Position numbers and translations under genes: made by a program. The notes under the pieces were generated by a model. The model did not search any database. It was not told the DNA's origin and was given only the letters and a program-made list of their open reading frames with translations. Shown here piece by piece: positions 1 through 8,310 of a DNA stretch of 36,874 bases; positions within the stretch are counted from its first letter, which is position 1; each line of letters begins with the position of its first letter. The stretch is from an uncultured Bacteroidales bacterium (GTDB lineage: Bacteria; Bacteroidota; Bacteroidia; Bacteroidales; UBA932), in the NCBI GenBank assembly GCA_944323505.1, contig CALUST010000022.1, positions 1-36,874 on the forward strand, given 5' to 3'.

Positions 1-44
1 ATTCGCCGCCTGACGCAGTAATGGACAAAAAGAAACGAAAAAAA

Positions 45-119
45 GGGAGCTTAGCTCAGTTGGTTCAGAGCGTCTGCCTTACAAGCAGAGGGTCGGGGGT
101 TCGACTCCCTCAGCTCCCA
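45..119 (+). tRNA. tRNA-Val (anticodon TAC)
   Basis: A full cloverleaf can be folded. The acceptor stem pairs GGGAGCT (45-51) with AGCTCCC (112-118). The anticodon stem TCTGC/GCAGA encloses the loop CTTACAA, with anticodon TAC at 80-82, which reads GUA and other valine codons. The T-arm contains GGTTCGACTCC. The discriminator is A119, and CCA (120-122) follows in the DNA, so the 3' end may be templated. It is followed at once by an intrinsic terminator. tRNA 3' ends are common integration targets, and the next 4.6 kb is mobile in character. Confidence 0.97.
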
Positions 120-145
120 CCACCCGAAAGGGAAAATCAAAGCAA

Positions 146-178
146 AATCCTGAAGTCCAGCGACTTCGGGATTTTTTG
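146..178 (+). terminator. Intrinsic terminator of the tRNA-Val gene
   Basis: The inverted repeat AATCCTGAAGTC / GACTTCGGGATT (one G·U pair) has a 4-base loop and is followed by a T run. It lies about 25 bases after the tRNA, so it should end the tRNA transcript. Confidence 0.85.
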
Positions 179-313
179 TTTCTGGCCGGGACCGCAAAAT
201 ACAGCGAAATTGGGTATAATTGGGTAATGTGGACAAAAACAGTTGGTGGAACAGCATATAAAAATTTGATATAAGGATAATTATAAGAACTTTGTTGAAA
301 CGCGTTTCATCTA

Positions 314-1311
314 ATGAGTGATAATCGAAAAATAAGGCGGCGCCAGCGCTGCCCGGAATGCGGGTCTTAGGACATCATCAAATGGGGAGTGCGGAACGGC
401 ATCCAGAGGTTAAAGTGCAGGAATTGCAAGACGCTATTTTCCTCCAGGAGGAAAGACATCTCGAAATCGAACCGGTTCCCGTGGTTCAGGAAATGGGTTT
501 CAGGAAGGATGACGATCGAGGAAATCTCAGTAGCCAGCGGCTACAGCAGCAGGCAGCTCCACCGGTGGTTCGATGAATATCTGGACGAATATCCGACATA
601 GACAATAAAGACGGTCACACCCATCTATCTGCTTATAGACGGCACATATTATTCGGACAGCCATTGTCTCATTGTATACAGGGCAGAAAACATAAAGCGC
701 ACACTCTTCTACCGCTTTACCCGGGCAGAGGATGATGACGAGATAGCCTCAGACCTGCTGAACATAAGATCAATGGGATATGATGTCATCGGCATCACCA
801 CTGACGGGGGTGGCAATATAGTCAGGGCAGTGGAATATGTCTATCCGGATGTCCCGAGACAGCGGTGTATGGTCCATGTGCAGAGGGAATGCCTGAACAG
901 CATCACTCTTCATCCCAGGTCCCCGGAGGGCAGGATGCTCAGAAATCTTGTAATGAGACTCAGCGATGTAGCAAGCACGAACGACAAGCTGTGGTGGCTG
1001 ACCATGTATCGCAGATGGGTCGAGGACAATGCGGAGTATGCCTGTGAAAAGGGGACAATCCCGAATACGGGCCAGACCTATTTCATCCGTAACGACCTGA
1101 GAAAGGCCTATATACACCTCAAAAGAGCAGTCCCGAACCTCTTCCGATACATCGACAACCCCGGGCTGCCGAGGACGACGAATTCTCTTGAAGCATTCTT
1201 CGGCCATGTCAAGGATCAACTGAGACTTCATCGCGGCCTTCGGAAACCGGTGTCGACAACTTCATAAAATGGTATCTATACTTCAATGATGAAAAGAAAA
1301 AGAGTAAATGA
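314..1311 (+). pseudogene. Decayed IS256/IS1249-like (mutator-type) transposase
   Basis: Reading one frame from ATG 314 gives a zinc-ribbon start (CPECG ... CRNC), a helix-turn-helix-like stretch (TIEEISVASGYSSRQLHRW) and a DDE-type catalytic core. The core shows LLIDGTYY (first Asp), GITTDGGGN (second Asp), a CMVHVQRE block typical of mutator-type transposases, and TTNSLEAFFGHVKDQLRLHRGL (catalytic Glu). The frame is broken by TAG at 368-370 and TAG at 599-601. A missing base near 1238-1243 shifts the end into another frame, where DNFIKWYLYFNDEKKKSK then stops at 1309-1311. The restored protein would be about 331 residues, a normal size. Three lesions mean no active transposase. The family is assigned from motifs only, and the IS name is not known. 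Confidence 0.85.
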
Positions 1312-1330
1312 TATGCCCTCATTAAGGGCC

Positions 1331-1370
1331 AAGTGGTTGGTGGATTGCCGCGGCAATCCACCAACCACTT
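1331..1370. repeat. 40-bp perfect palindrome
   Basis: AAGTGGTTGGTGGATTGCCG is followed directly by its exact reverse complement, with no spacer. It lies between the transposase stop and the putative right inverted repeat of the IS, and each arm contains the GTTGGTGGA motif also found near the left end. It could be a strong bidirectional terminator (TTTTG follows on the plus strand), a duplicated transposase-binding site, or a recombination scar. Confidence 0.9.
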
Positions 1371-1462
1371 TTGTCATTGTCACCAGCCAAAAATGTCAAT
1401 TATACCGAAATTCCGTATTTCGACAGTGGCAAACTAACTCTTCTTTGTGGGCTATGCTTATC

Positions 1463-1481
1463 TGTAAGAATTGTTCTTACA
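1463..1481. repeat. Short inverted repeat downstream of the C5 methyltransferase gene
   Basis: TGTAAGAA and TTCTTACA are separated by TTG. This is the only structure I see in the gap at 1407-1536 between the IS and the methyltransferase stop. It could be a weak transcript-end hairpin or an operator. There is no T run on either side. Confidence 0.45.
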
Positions 1482-1536
1482 TGTCAATGCCGAGGAAGCG
1501 CCAGTTGTTGGGGGTGTGGCGGCTATGCCGGTGGTG

Positions 1537-2937
1537 CTATTTCGATAGAGGCGGGCAAAGTCTGCATGCAGCAGTATCTATTTTATGTATAAGAACCAAG
1601 CCTATCTTTTCAACTATTCCTGTTACAAGTGCATTGCCCATCAAGAAAGCTCTCCGAATGTCTGATGCACCTTCTGTATGATTATCCGGGAACATGTTAA
1701 GACGTTCCAGTTCTATCGGCGTAAGTCTGCGGTAGCGGCCTGATTCCGTCAGAATTACGTGTTTGAATCGTGAAGGTCCGTTTCCTCCTTCTCCAGTGAT
1801 GATTGTCCTGGACGGTTTGTCCAACACATCGGGGAAAGACATACTACCTTCCGTATATTTGTATTCATAGCCATCAGCGCTTTTCCGCACTTCACTTTTA
1901 CTGCCTTTTAAATATTGCCACTTGGGTAAATCCTCATTGCTTATAAAAAAGTCATCTGGAACTTCGTTCTCGGGTAAAAGAAGTTGGCCTAACGTCAAAC
2001 GTTTACCTTCATAAACTGGTTGTGTCGTGACCGTGGTGACTTTTCTGTTAATTGCAATCCCTGCATTTTCAAATTCATATTTTTCTTTTCCCCTGTTGAA
2101 ATTGCTGGATACTTCATCTAATAGGCCGTCAATAGAAAAGGTTCTTACTTTGCAGCCGTCCTTTATTCTAGCAGGAAAAGCCATGGCAATAGTCCCGTCA
2201 CTTAAAATCCAGTCATCAGTTTTTACTATGGACCGGGATATGGGTGAGGTTTTGTAATATGCTGTAATGTATGTCCTTCTTCGTCTTTGCGGCATGCCGT
2301 AGTCTGCGGCATTTATAACACGCCACTCTACGGTATATCCCAAATCATTAAGAGACGCCAGTATGATTGCGAAGTCCCGTCCTCGTTGTGATGCCGGTGA
2401 TTTTAACAATCTGTCCACATTCTCAAAAAGAAGATATTCCGGACGTTTTTTTGACTCCTGAATTATACGGTATATCTGCCACCAGAGCACTCCTTTTTTA
2501 CCATCTATTCCGCCTGAACGTTTCAATGTTGTCGCGACGGAGTAATCCTGACAAGGAAATCCTCCTACCAGCAAATCATGTTCCGGTATCTCATCGGTAG
2601 GAACGGTTGCAATATCTTCATTACTGTGTCCTTCTATCCCGAAACGACGGCAATATACGATTGAGGCATCCTGTCTTTTCGTTGATGGTTCCCACTGGTT
2701 GTTCCATATCGTTTTGAATCGATGGGATGCCCTCTCCAATCCGATTCTGAATCCGCCGACACCCGCAAACAATTCAACTACTCTGATGTCTTTCGGAGAA
2801 GTATTGACCGCTCCATATTCAAAAATTGATTTGAATCTTGGTTTAGAAACTTTGCAATATTCAGCGATAGGCTCACATACCATATAACTGCGCTCCTCAT
2901 AGAATTCAGGCCCAACTGTCTGCTTATATTCTTTCAT
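1537..2937 (-). CDS. DNA (cytosine-5)-methyltransferase, probable GATC-type modification enzyme
   Basis: This is the methylase of a type II restriction-modification pair; it transfers a methyl group from SAM to C5 of cytosine and so protects host DNA from the adjacent nuclease. Conserved C5-MTase motifs appear in order: motif I VVELFAGVGGFRIGLERA (about residues 53-70), motif IV GGFPCQDYS with catalytic Cys129, motif VI ENVDRLL (from 172), motif VIII QRRRRTYI (from 217), and motif X MGNALVTGIVEKI near the C-terminus. At 466 residues it is a normal size. It starts 6 bases after the stop of the Sau3AI-like nuclease gene, so the two are co-transcribed. The partner suggests GATC specificity (as in Sau3AI, inner-cytosine methylation); the target itself cannot be read from the sequence. 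The region is AT-richer than the core, a sign of transfer. The frame stays open for 19 codons past the TAG stop. Confidence 0.93.
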   Translation of the reverse strand: MKEYKQTVGPEFYEERSYMVCEPIAEYCKVSKPRFKSIFEYGAVNTSPKDIRVVELFAGVGGFRIGLERASHRFKTIWNNQWEPSTKRQDASIVYCRRFGIEGHSNEDIATVPTDEIPEHDLLVGGFPCQDYSVATTLKRSGGIDGKKGVLWWQIYRIIQESKKRPEYLLFENVDRLLKSPASQRGRDFAIILASLNDLGYTVEWRVINAADYGMPQRRRRTYITAYYKTSPISRSIVKTDDWILSDGTIAMAFPARIKDGCKVRTFSIDGLLDEVSSNFNRGKEKYEFENAGIAINRKVTTVTTQPVYEGKRLTLGQLLLPENEVPDDFFISNEDLPKWQYLKGSKSEVRKSADGYEYKYTEGSMSFPDVLDKPSRTIITGEGGNGPSRFKHVILTESGRYRRLTPIELERLNMFPDNHTEGASDIRRAFLMGNALVTGIVEKIGLVLIHKIDTAACRLCPPLSK

Positions 2938-2943
2938 GCACTT

Positions 2944-4380
2944 TTAATTACTCGATTTTCCAATTATTGTTTCTATATACTTGTTGTTAAACCAATATGC
3001 CTTTTTCGGGACACTTTTGCCGCTTACAGGGCTCAGGCATTTTTGAAACATATTCTGCGCTTTTGGTCTCACATGGAAAAATTTGTTGTCCGCTAGTGTC
3101 CAGAAGGTATTGTCGCTATCTTCCAAAGTGTCCGAAATCACATTTTCTTTTATATTATTCCAATATTGTTCAGCTGTTTGAATATCCTTTTCCGGCATTG
3201 TCCAAAACAGAACAGTATCAAGGACAAATCTTTTCTCATCTTTCCATTCGGAAGAAGGTGTTTCGTCCTCTTTGAAAACTACAAACATGAATCGTGATGT
3301 TATTATTTCGTACCACCTGGAATTAAGCCAGTCGTCTACTTCTAAAAACTCATTGTAGTTTATATTTTCAAAAGACATACTTTCTTTTATATGTCCATTT
3401 GACTTAACGCGAATGGTTTTAACAATTATACCTGCTTTGCGAATCTCTTCTGCATCTTCAAAATTGTTCAATTTATCAGACAGAATTCGTTTTACAACTC
3501 TGGCATACTTGCTTTTCTCCTGGGATGTTATCTGCATGTTGAAATATCTGGCAATTTGTTTGTAATCCCAATTTTTAAATTTCAGGATTCTATCTGTCAG
3601 GATGTTTTCAAAGGATTCATTTTTTAAATCCTCCTTGTTTACCAGTTCAAGACATCTGATGTCAACATCCGTATTGGTTGCCATATCAGAATTGCTGTTC
3701 TTGACAAAATCAAGAATTGTGCGCATGTATGCAGGTTTTAAAGAGAATGCCCGTCTAGGGGCTTTAACAGAGCTGAATGGCTGTTCTCTCAGCGAATCGT
3801 CTTTCTGCCCTTTTCTACATGCGGCAAGATACATTGTGTCTCCTTCTGAGAGTTCGTGAGCCTTGCCCTGTTTTATCTTGTTTATGATTACTTCGTAGTC
3901 ATGTTTGATAATAACTAAATCTTTGTCCTTTAATACCCACAATACACTGTAAATAAACTCTAAATCTCTGAGAGGCTTCCCTTTTACGTGCAAATAGAAG
4001 ATTATGAGCATCAATAGTGATTTTTTGTAAAATGGAGACTCCTCAAAGGAGTATTTGACAATTTCACAAAAATCTATCATGTCACATACCAAACGCTCCT
4101 TTATAAGATAGTTTTCTTTTGCATCTTTCTTCAGTGGTGTAGTCTTTAATTCAACTCCTGCTTCAGGAAAATCCGGCAGAGGGGAACTATTGGGTTCATA
4201 ACCATAATAGAACTTCTCCACCAACTGTCCAAGGCCGCCCTTGCCTTTAAAATCTATCTCGTTAACATCAATAAGCGGATTTATTTCCTTGACGGCTTCT
4301 GCCAAAGATTTATGCAGCAATCCCTTACTGTATGCAAAGATTGAAGTGGCATCTTTGGTGTCATACTGCGTTATTCCCAT
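2944..4380 (-). CDS. Sau3AI/MutH-family type II restriction endonuclease (GATC-type)
   Basis: The N-terminal part carries the MutH/Sau3AI catalytic signature: Asp70 in PLPDFPEAGVELKTTPLKK with Glu77 and Lys79, the D...ExK metal-binding triad of that nuclease fold. The length of 478 residues is close to that of Sau3AI, which has an N-terminal catalytic MutH-like domain and a C-terminal DNA-binding MutH-like domain. Family members cut 5' of GATC, are blocked by cytosine methylation and are insensitive to Dam adenine methylation. The cognate C5-MTase gene is 6 bases downstream. Upstream, 13 bases away, lies the stump of a Dam-type gene whose promoter should drive this operon. No frameshift is visible, so it is probably active. 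The GATC target is inferred from family membership. Confidence 0.9.
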   Translation of the reverse strand: MGITQYDTKDATSIFAYSKGLLHKSLAEAVKEINPLIDVNEIDFKGKGGLGQLVEKFYYGYEPNSSPLPDFPEAGVELKTTPLKKDAKENYLIKERLVCDMIDFCEIVKYSFEESPFYKKSLLMLIIFYLHVKGKPLRDLEFIYSVLWVLKDKDLVIIKHDYEVIINKIKQGKAHELSEGDTMYLAACRKGQKDDSLREQPFSSVKAPRRAFSLKPAYMRTILDFVKNSNSDMATNTDVDIRCLELVNKEDLKNESFENILTDRILKFKNWDYKQIARYFNMQITSQEKSKYARVVKRILSDKLNNFEDAEEIRKAGIIVKTIRVKSNGHIKESMSFENINYNEFLEVDDWLNSRWYEIITSRFMFVVFKEDETPSSEWKDEKRFVLDTVLFWTMPEKDIQTAEQYWNNIKENVISDTLEDSDNTFWTLADNKFFHVRPKAQNMFQKCLSPVSGKSVPKKAYWFNNKYIETIIGKSSN

Positions 4381-4393
4381 GATATTTCTCTAA

Positions 4394-4639
<246 letters not shown>

Positions 4640-4698
4640 ATAAAAGATGCGGATATATTTTTTTAGTAAATCATATTTAACGAATATACTTACATAAT

Positions 4699-4739
4699 AA
4701 TATTCTCAATATTCAGGTTGTTGAAAAAGAGAATATTCA
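4699..4739. repeat. Inverted and direct repeats upstream of rubrerythrin
   Basis: AATATTCTC (4699-4707) and GAGAATATT (4729-4737) form a 9-bp inverted repeat with a 21-base spacer. AATATTCA also recurs in direct orientation at 4708-4715 and 4732-4739, 24 bases apart. The block sits about 35-75 bases before the rubrerythrin -33 element, so it could bind a regulator, or it may just be a hairpin at the edge of the mobile segment. Confidence 0.4.
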
Positions 4740-4773
4740 TTGCCGGACTTCAGGTTTTTTTTGTTTATTGACA

Positions 4774-4803
4774 TTGCATTATCCGATTAAATTGCTACCT
4801 TTG
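4774..4803 (+). promoter_or_regulatory. Rubrerythrin promoter (Bacteroides -33/-7)
   Basis: TACCTTTG at 4796-4803 fits the TAnnTTTG -7 box. ATTG at 4773-4776 lies 19 bases upstream, as expected for the -33 TTTG. Predicted start is near 4810, giving a leader of about 35 bases to ATG 4846. Confidence 0.7.
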
Positions 4804-4845
4804 CAGAACTGGATTTAAATTTTAATTATTCTAAATTGAGAAATC

Positions 4846-5388
4846 ATGAAAGATCTTAAGGGAACAAAGACCGAAGCCAATCTTCAGGCAGCGTTCGCAG
4901 GCGAGTCGCAGGCCCGCAACAAATACACTTATTATGCTTCCAAGGCCAAGAAAGACGGCTACGTCCAGATTGCAGAACTCTTTGAGGAGACCGCAAACAA
5001 CGAAAAGGAGCATGCCAAGATATGGTTCAAACTTCTTCACGGCGGAGAAGTGCCAACAACAGAGGAGAACCTGCTCGATGCAGCCGAGGGCGAGAACTAC
5101 GAGTGGACTGACATGTATGCCGGATTTGCAAAGGATGCACGCGAGGAAGGCTTCACTGATATTGCTGTCCTTTTTGAGAAGGTGGCTGCCATCGAGAAGA
5201 TGCATGAAGAGCGTTACCGCAAACTTCTTGCAAACGTCAAGGAAGGACTTGTGTTCTCAAGAGACGAAGATATGATATGGGAATGCAGCAACTGCGGACA
5301 TATCGTAGTCGGCAAGAAAGCCCCTGAGATCTGCCCGGTCTGCAAGCACCCAAGAAGTTATTTCAAGATTCACGCCACCAACTTCTGA
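4846..5388 (+). CDS. rbr: Rubrerythrin
   Basis: A cytoplasmic non-haem diiron peroxidase that reduces hydrogen peroxide with electrons delivered through its rubredoxin domain, a standard oxidative-stress enzyme of anaerobes. At 180 residues it shows the classic two-domain form. The N-terminal four-helix diiron domain has Glu20, EKEH (53-56), and EKMH (117-120) as metal ligands. The C-terminal rubredoxin-like domain has CSNC (147-150) and CPVC (163-166). It has its own promoter and stands alone; the next gene converges 5 bases after its stop. The ATG start gives the family-typical [11 protein letters not shown]-terminus. Confidence 0.97.
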   Translation: MKDLKGTKTEANLQAAFAGESQARNKYTYYASKAKKDGYVQIAELFEETANNEKEHAKIWFKLLHGGEVPTTEENLLDAAEGENYEWTDMYAGFAKDAREEGFTDIAVLFEKVAAIEKMHEERYRKLLANVKEGLVFSRDEDMIWECSNCGHIVVGKKAPEICPVCKHPRSYFKIHATNF

Positions 5389-5393
5389 TCCGG

Positions 5394-6119
5394 TCACCTG
5401 GAAGTCAGGGCGTGCACAATGTTCATTATGATGTAAATCAGGAATATCAGAAGTACGGCCATTGACCAGTTGAGCCCCAGAAGCCAGACCAGGACGGCTG
5501 ATACGAAGATGACCCCCATGAACCCGACGCGAAGACGGTAAATGGGGGTATTCTTTTGTGCCCCTTTTTTCATCTTCATTGAGAACATCGGGATCTCACT
5601 GACAAGCAGAGTTGAGAGTATGATTGAGACTGCAGGGATGAAGAATCTTCCTTCTGCCCAGATCCTCAGAAAACTGTCACTGTCCTCAAGTATATAGTAA
5701 GTCAGAGATGCGCATATCATGGCGCAGGCAGGGGTGGCGAGTCCTATGAAATTGTCGCTCTGCCGGTCATCGACATTGAACTTGGCAAGTCTGAGGGCGG
5801 AGAATACCGTTATCAGCAGGGGGACATAGCATAGAAGTCCGGCCTGCGGGGCGAGGTCGGTCATCAGCCTGTGCAGCATCAATGACGGCAGCAGTCCGAA
5901 ACTTACAAGATCCGCAAGGGAGTCAAGTTCTTTCCCGATGGCAGAATATGCGTTCAATGCCCGTGCGGTCAATCCGTCAAAAAAGTCACATACGGCAGCG
6001 AGCAGCATGAGGATGAATGCAAGGTCCGACCTGCCGTTGAAGACACATATCACACCCAGGACTCCGGAAAGGAGATTCATGGATGTGATAGTGTTGGGTA
6101 TATGTCTTGCAATATTCAT
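5394..6119 (-). CDS. pssA: CDP-diacylglycerol-serine O-phosphatidyltransferase
   Basis: An integral membrane enzyme that makes phosphatidylserine from CDP-diacylglycerol and serine, the first step towards phosphatidylethanolamine. The CDP-alcohol phosphotransferase signature D-x2-D-G-x2-A-R-x8-G-x3-D-x3-D is complete, with Asp45, Asp48, Gly49, Ala52, Arg53, Gly62, Asp66 and Asp70. The rest is a series of hydrophobic helices ending near the C-terminus. At 241 residues it matches the Bacteroidota PssA size. It is the last gene of a minus-strand set, 24 bases after the aminopeptidase stop. I assign serine rather than glycerol phosphate as acceptor from the overall resemblance to PssA; a PgsA-type enzyme is less likely. 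Confidence 0.9.
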   Translation of the reverse strand: MNIARHIPNTITSMNLLSGVLGVICVFNGRSDLAFILMLLAAVCDFFDGLTARALNAYSAIGKELDSLADLVSFGLLPSLMLHRLMTDLAPQAGLLCYVPLLITVFSALRLAKFNVDDRQSDNFIGLATPACAMICASLTYYILEDSDSFLRIWAEGRFFIPAVSIILSTLLVSEIPMFSMKMKKGAQKNTPIYRLRVGFMGVIFVSAVLVWLLGLNWSMAVLLIFLIYIIMNIVHALTSR

Positions 6120-6143
6120 ATCCGGTTGTCTGAATGAATAGCG

Positions 6144-7343
6144 CTATCGGATGCCGAGTTTTTTCTGTATGTCTTTCGGCAGTGCATCCTTGTGGACAAC
6201 GAAGTTGATGGTCTTGAACCTCACGAATGCGTCAGAGACATACCAGATGCCTTTGTATTTGCCCGCATCACCCCATGAATTCTTGACCATGAAATAATTT
6301 GTGCCGTTCTGGTTCTTGGCAATGCCGTAGATCTGCATGCCGTGGTCGTCCGTGGTGGTCTTCCTGTCGAATCCGTCCTGCCTCATCTCCTGGGTTATCT
6401 GCATTTCTGCAGGGAGGGCTGCTGTCGCTGCTTCGGCTTTCTTTTCAGTGTCCTTTCCGATCCACTTTGCCTGGTCTGAATCACCTGCTGCAGACTGCTC
6501 TGTCTCAGGGACTACGCCAAGACCGTTTCTTGTGAATCCTTTCTCGCTGACATCTGAGCCCCATGCAATAGTGTAGCCGTTCTCTATGGCGTTATACATG
6601 ATCTCCATCATTTCATCCATAGGTACGTTGTATGAGTAGTCCCATCTCCAGTTGTCACAGACCTCGACAGGGAAGGAGGTATAGAACGGATGGTGTGTGA
6701 AAGAGGTGATTGACACGTAGTCGTCAGGATTGATGCCGAGCCAGTCCCTGTACGATTCCGGGGTATAGACTGTCCCGTCGACTTCAAATTCGGCCGGAGC
6801 CTCTCCGAGGTATGCCTTGATGATGCCGTCAAGGCCGTTGAGCCATGCGGTAGTGAGTTTTGAGTTAGGATTCTTTACGATGGCATCCACATAGCCTTTC
6901 AATGCTGCATCCATCTCGAAATGTTCCGGTTTCTCCGTACCGTAATTGAGCCCTGGCATCACATCCTGCGGGACGATACCATAGTCTCTGATGACATGAA
7001 GCACGTCACCGAAGGAACTTCCGGCCGCGAAATTAAGATGCCCGTCAAGTCTTACGAACTTGACAGCCCTGTCGTGGTAAGACTTCCCGACGACATACAT
7101 TTCCGAGAGGTCAATGTTGTCGTAGCCCTTGATCCTCATGATCTCCGACTCAAGGAAGGAGAGGGCGGAAAAGCACCAGCAGGTGCCTGAACGGTGCTGG
7201 TCCTTGATAGAGGAGATGGGATTCTCCTTGACAACTGTGAATTCGTATTCAGGAGCGGAGTCCTTCTGTTCCTGGGCATAGGCCTGCATAACTGATGCAG
7301 ACAAAAATGCGAGTGCAATGATAAAAAATCTTTTCATATCCAT
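6144..7343 (-). CDS. C1-family cysteine aminopeptidase (PepC/bleomycin hydrolase-like), exported
   Basis: A papain-fold peptidase of the bleomycin-hydrolase branch, which trims peptides from the N-terminus. Catalytic residues are visible: Gln49 (KDQHRSGTCWCFS), Cys55, His334 (DDHGMQIYG) and Asn355 (VKNSWG). The start MKRFFIIALAFLSASVMQAYAQ is a signal peptide, so unlike the cytosolic relatives this copy should be exported, probably to the periplasm. At 399 residues it is slightly shorter than typical PepC. Either ATG 7343 or ATG 7337 could be the start; the second puts Lys-Arg directly before the hydrophobic core. It lies 16 bases after the epimerase stop, in one operon. Confidence 0.9.
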   Translation of the reverse strand: MDMKRFFIIALAFLSASVMQAYAQEQKDSAPEYEFTVVKENPISSIKDQHRSGTCWCFSALSFLESEIMRIKGYDNIDLSEMYVVGKSYHDRAVKFVRLDGHLNFAAGSSFGDVLHVIRDYGIVPQDVMPGLNYGTEKPEHFEMDAALKGYVDAIVKNPNSKLTTAWLNGLDGIIKAYLGEAPAEFEVDGTVYTPESYRDWLGINPDDYVSITSFTHHPFYTSFPVEVCDNWRWDYSYNVPMDEMMEIMYNAIENGYTIAWGSDVSEKGFTRNGLGVVPETEQSAAGDSDQAKWIGKDTEKKAEAATAALPAEMQITQEMRQDGFDRKTTTDDHGMQIYGIAKNQNGTNYFMVKNSWGDAGKYKGIWYVSDAFVRFKTINFVVHKDALPKDIQKKLGIR

Positions 7344-7359
7344 TTATTCTGATTATTTC

Positions 7360-8295
7360 TTAGTATGACAATATCTCCTTGAAATCAATCGGTGCCGCCT
7401 TGAACCCGAGTTCCTTCTCAGCCTTGTCGGTATTGTAGTGGTTGTCAATCATCAGCATCGTGACATTGCTCATGGACAGTTCCGTGGATATCCCCATCTT
7501 GTGCATGAGGTCTCCTGCAGCGCCGGCTATCTTGAGAAGGAAGTCAGGGACAGTCACGAGCAGAGGATGCCGTCCGATTGCCTTTGCGGCATCTGAAAAC
7601 AGTTCCCGGTAATTGTAGTTCCTGCCGGTGATGAGATAATTCTCCCCGTTGCGGCCCTTCTGCAGTGCAAGCACCATCCCTCTTGCCGCCTCCTTGACAT
7701 CCAGCACATTCTTGCCACCCTTGGGGCAGAAGACCACAGGTGATTTCCTGACCATATTGAACAGCCTGTTGGAGCCTTTTGCGGTGCCGTATCTTCCCGC
7801 CATGAAAGTGGGGTTGACGATGACGATGTCTATCCTGTCCTTGTATGCGAGGATGGCCTTCTCGGCCTCGGCCTTGCTGACGGCGTAGTGCGATGCCGTG
7901 AACGGGTATTTCATCGGAGCACCCTCAGCCTTGCCGTATCCTATGGCATTGGCTGTGCTTACGTACAGGAATCTTTTGAGTCCTTTCCTGATGGCCGCCT
8001 TCACGAGATTTTCAGTCGCGACGACGTTCACCTTGCGGAATTTCTCATAGTCGTTCTCTCCCTGGGATGTCATGGCAGCCACATGGACAGCGCAGGTGCA
8101 GCCCTCCATGAGTCTTTCCATTGCCGCAGTGTCCTTGAAGTCGCATTCTTCGAGTTCAAGCCCTTCTCCGCGCGGACCGTGGTATCTTCCGAGGCTTCTG
8201 ACAGTCCCGATGACTTCATAGCCGTCTTTCAGTAGTTCCCCGATGATATTTGATGCCAGCATCCCGTTGGCCCCTGTTACTATCGCTTTTTCCAT
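7360..8295 (-). CDS. NAD(P)-dependent epimerase/reductase (extended SDR, dihydroflavonol-reductase-like)
   Basis: An extended short-chain dehydrogenase with an N-terminal Rossmann motif, VTGANGMLAS (residues 6-15), and the catalytic YAVSK pair Tyr137/Lys141 preceded by VSTAN. At 311 residues it fits the family of dihydroflavonol 4-reductase-like or NAD-dependent epimerase proteins. The substrate is unknown and could be a ketone, a nucleotide sugar or a lipid intermediate. ATG 8295 is chosen; upstream codons in frame would need a TTG start. It begins 15 bases after the stop of another SDR gene, which suggests the two act in the same pathway. Confidence 0.85.
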   Translation of the reverse strand: MEKAIVTGANGMLASNIIGELLKDGYEVIGTVRSLGRYHGPRGEGLELEECDFKDTAAMERLMEGCTCAVHVAAMTSQGENDYEKFRKVNVVATENLVKAAIRKGLKRFLYVSTANAIGYGKAEGAPMKYPFTASHYAVSKAEAEKAILAYKDRIDIVIVNPTFMAGRYGTAKGSNRLFNMVRKSPVVFCPKGGKNVLDVKEAARGMVLALQKGRNGENYLITGRNYNYRELFSDAAKAIGRHPLLVTVPDFLLKIAGAAGDLMHKMGISTELSMSNVTMLMIDNHYNTDKAEKELGFKAAPIDFKEILSY

Positions 8296-8310
8296 AGACA
8301 ATGATGTTTT

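Larger units (their letters stand above)
213..1406 (+). mobile_element. Degenerate insertion sequence, IS256/IS1249-like (candidate boundaries)
   Basis: The transposase pseudogene is bracketed by a 10-bp perfect inverted repeat, GGTATAATTG at 213-222 and CAATTATACC at 1397-1406. A second motif, GTTGGTGGA, occurs near both ends: at 242-250, and as TCCACCAAC at 1358-1366 in inverted orientation. The hexamer GAAATT lies just outside each end (206-211 and 1407-1412) and could be a target duplication, though the left copy is offset by one base from the repeat. The span of about 1.2 kb suits a one-gene IS. The repeats are short, so the exact ends are provisional. Confidence 0.5.

Noticed and set aside
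1-21. C-terminal codons of an upstream gene on the plus strand (IRRLTQ then TAA)
   Set aside because: Only six codons are in the window, which is too little to support a gene.
21-227. 68-residue ORF across the tRNA
   Set aside because: It runs through the tRNA-Val gene and its terminator, so it is a chance frame.
314-1311. Recoding of TAG (suppressed amber) in the transposase
   Set aside because: TAG ends intact genes here (ndk, nuoH, DUF4160), and the transposase also has a frameshift, so decay is the simpler reading.
1286-1681. 131-residue plus-strand ORF after the transposase
   Set aside because: It crosses the palindrome and the antisense of the methylase end, and the product has no recognisable features.
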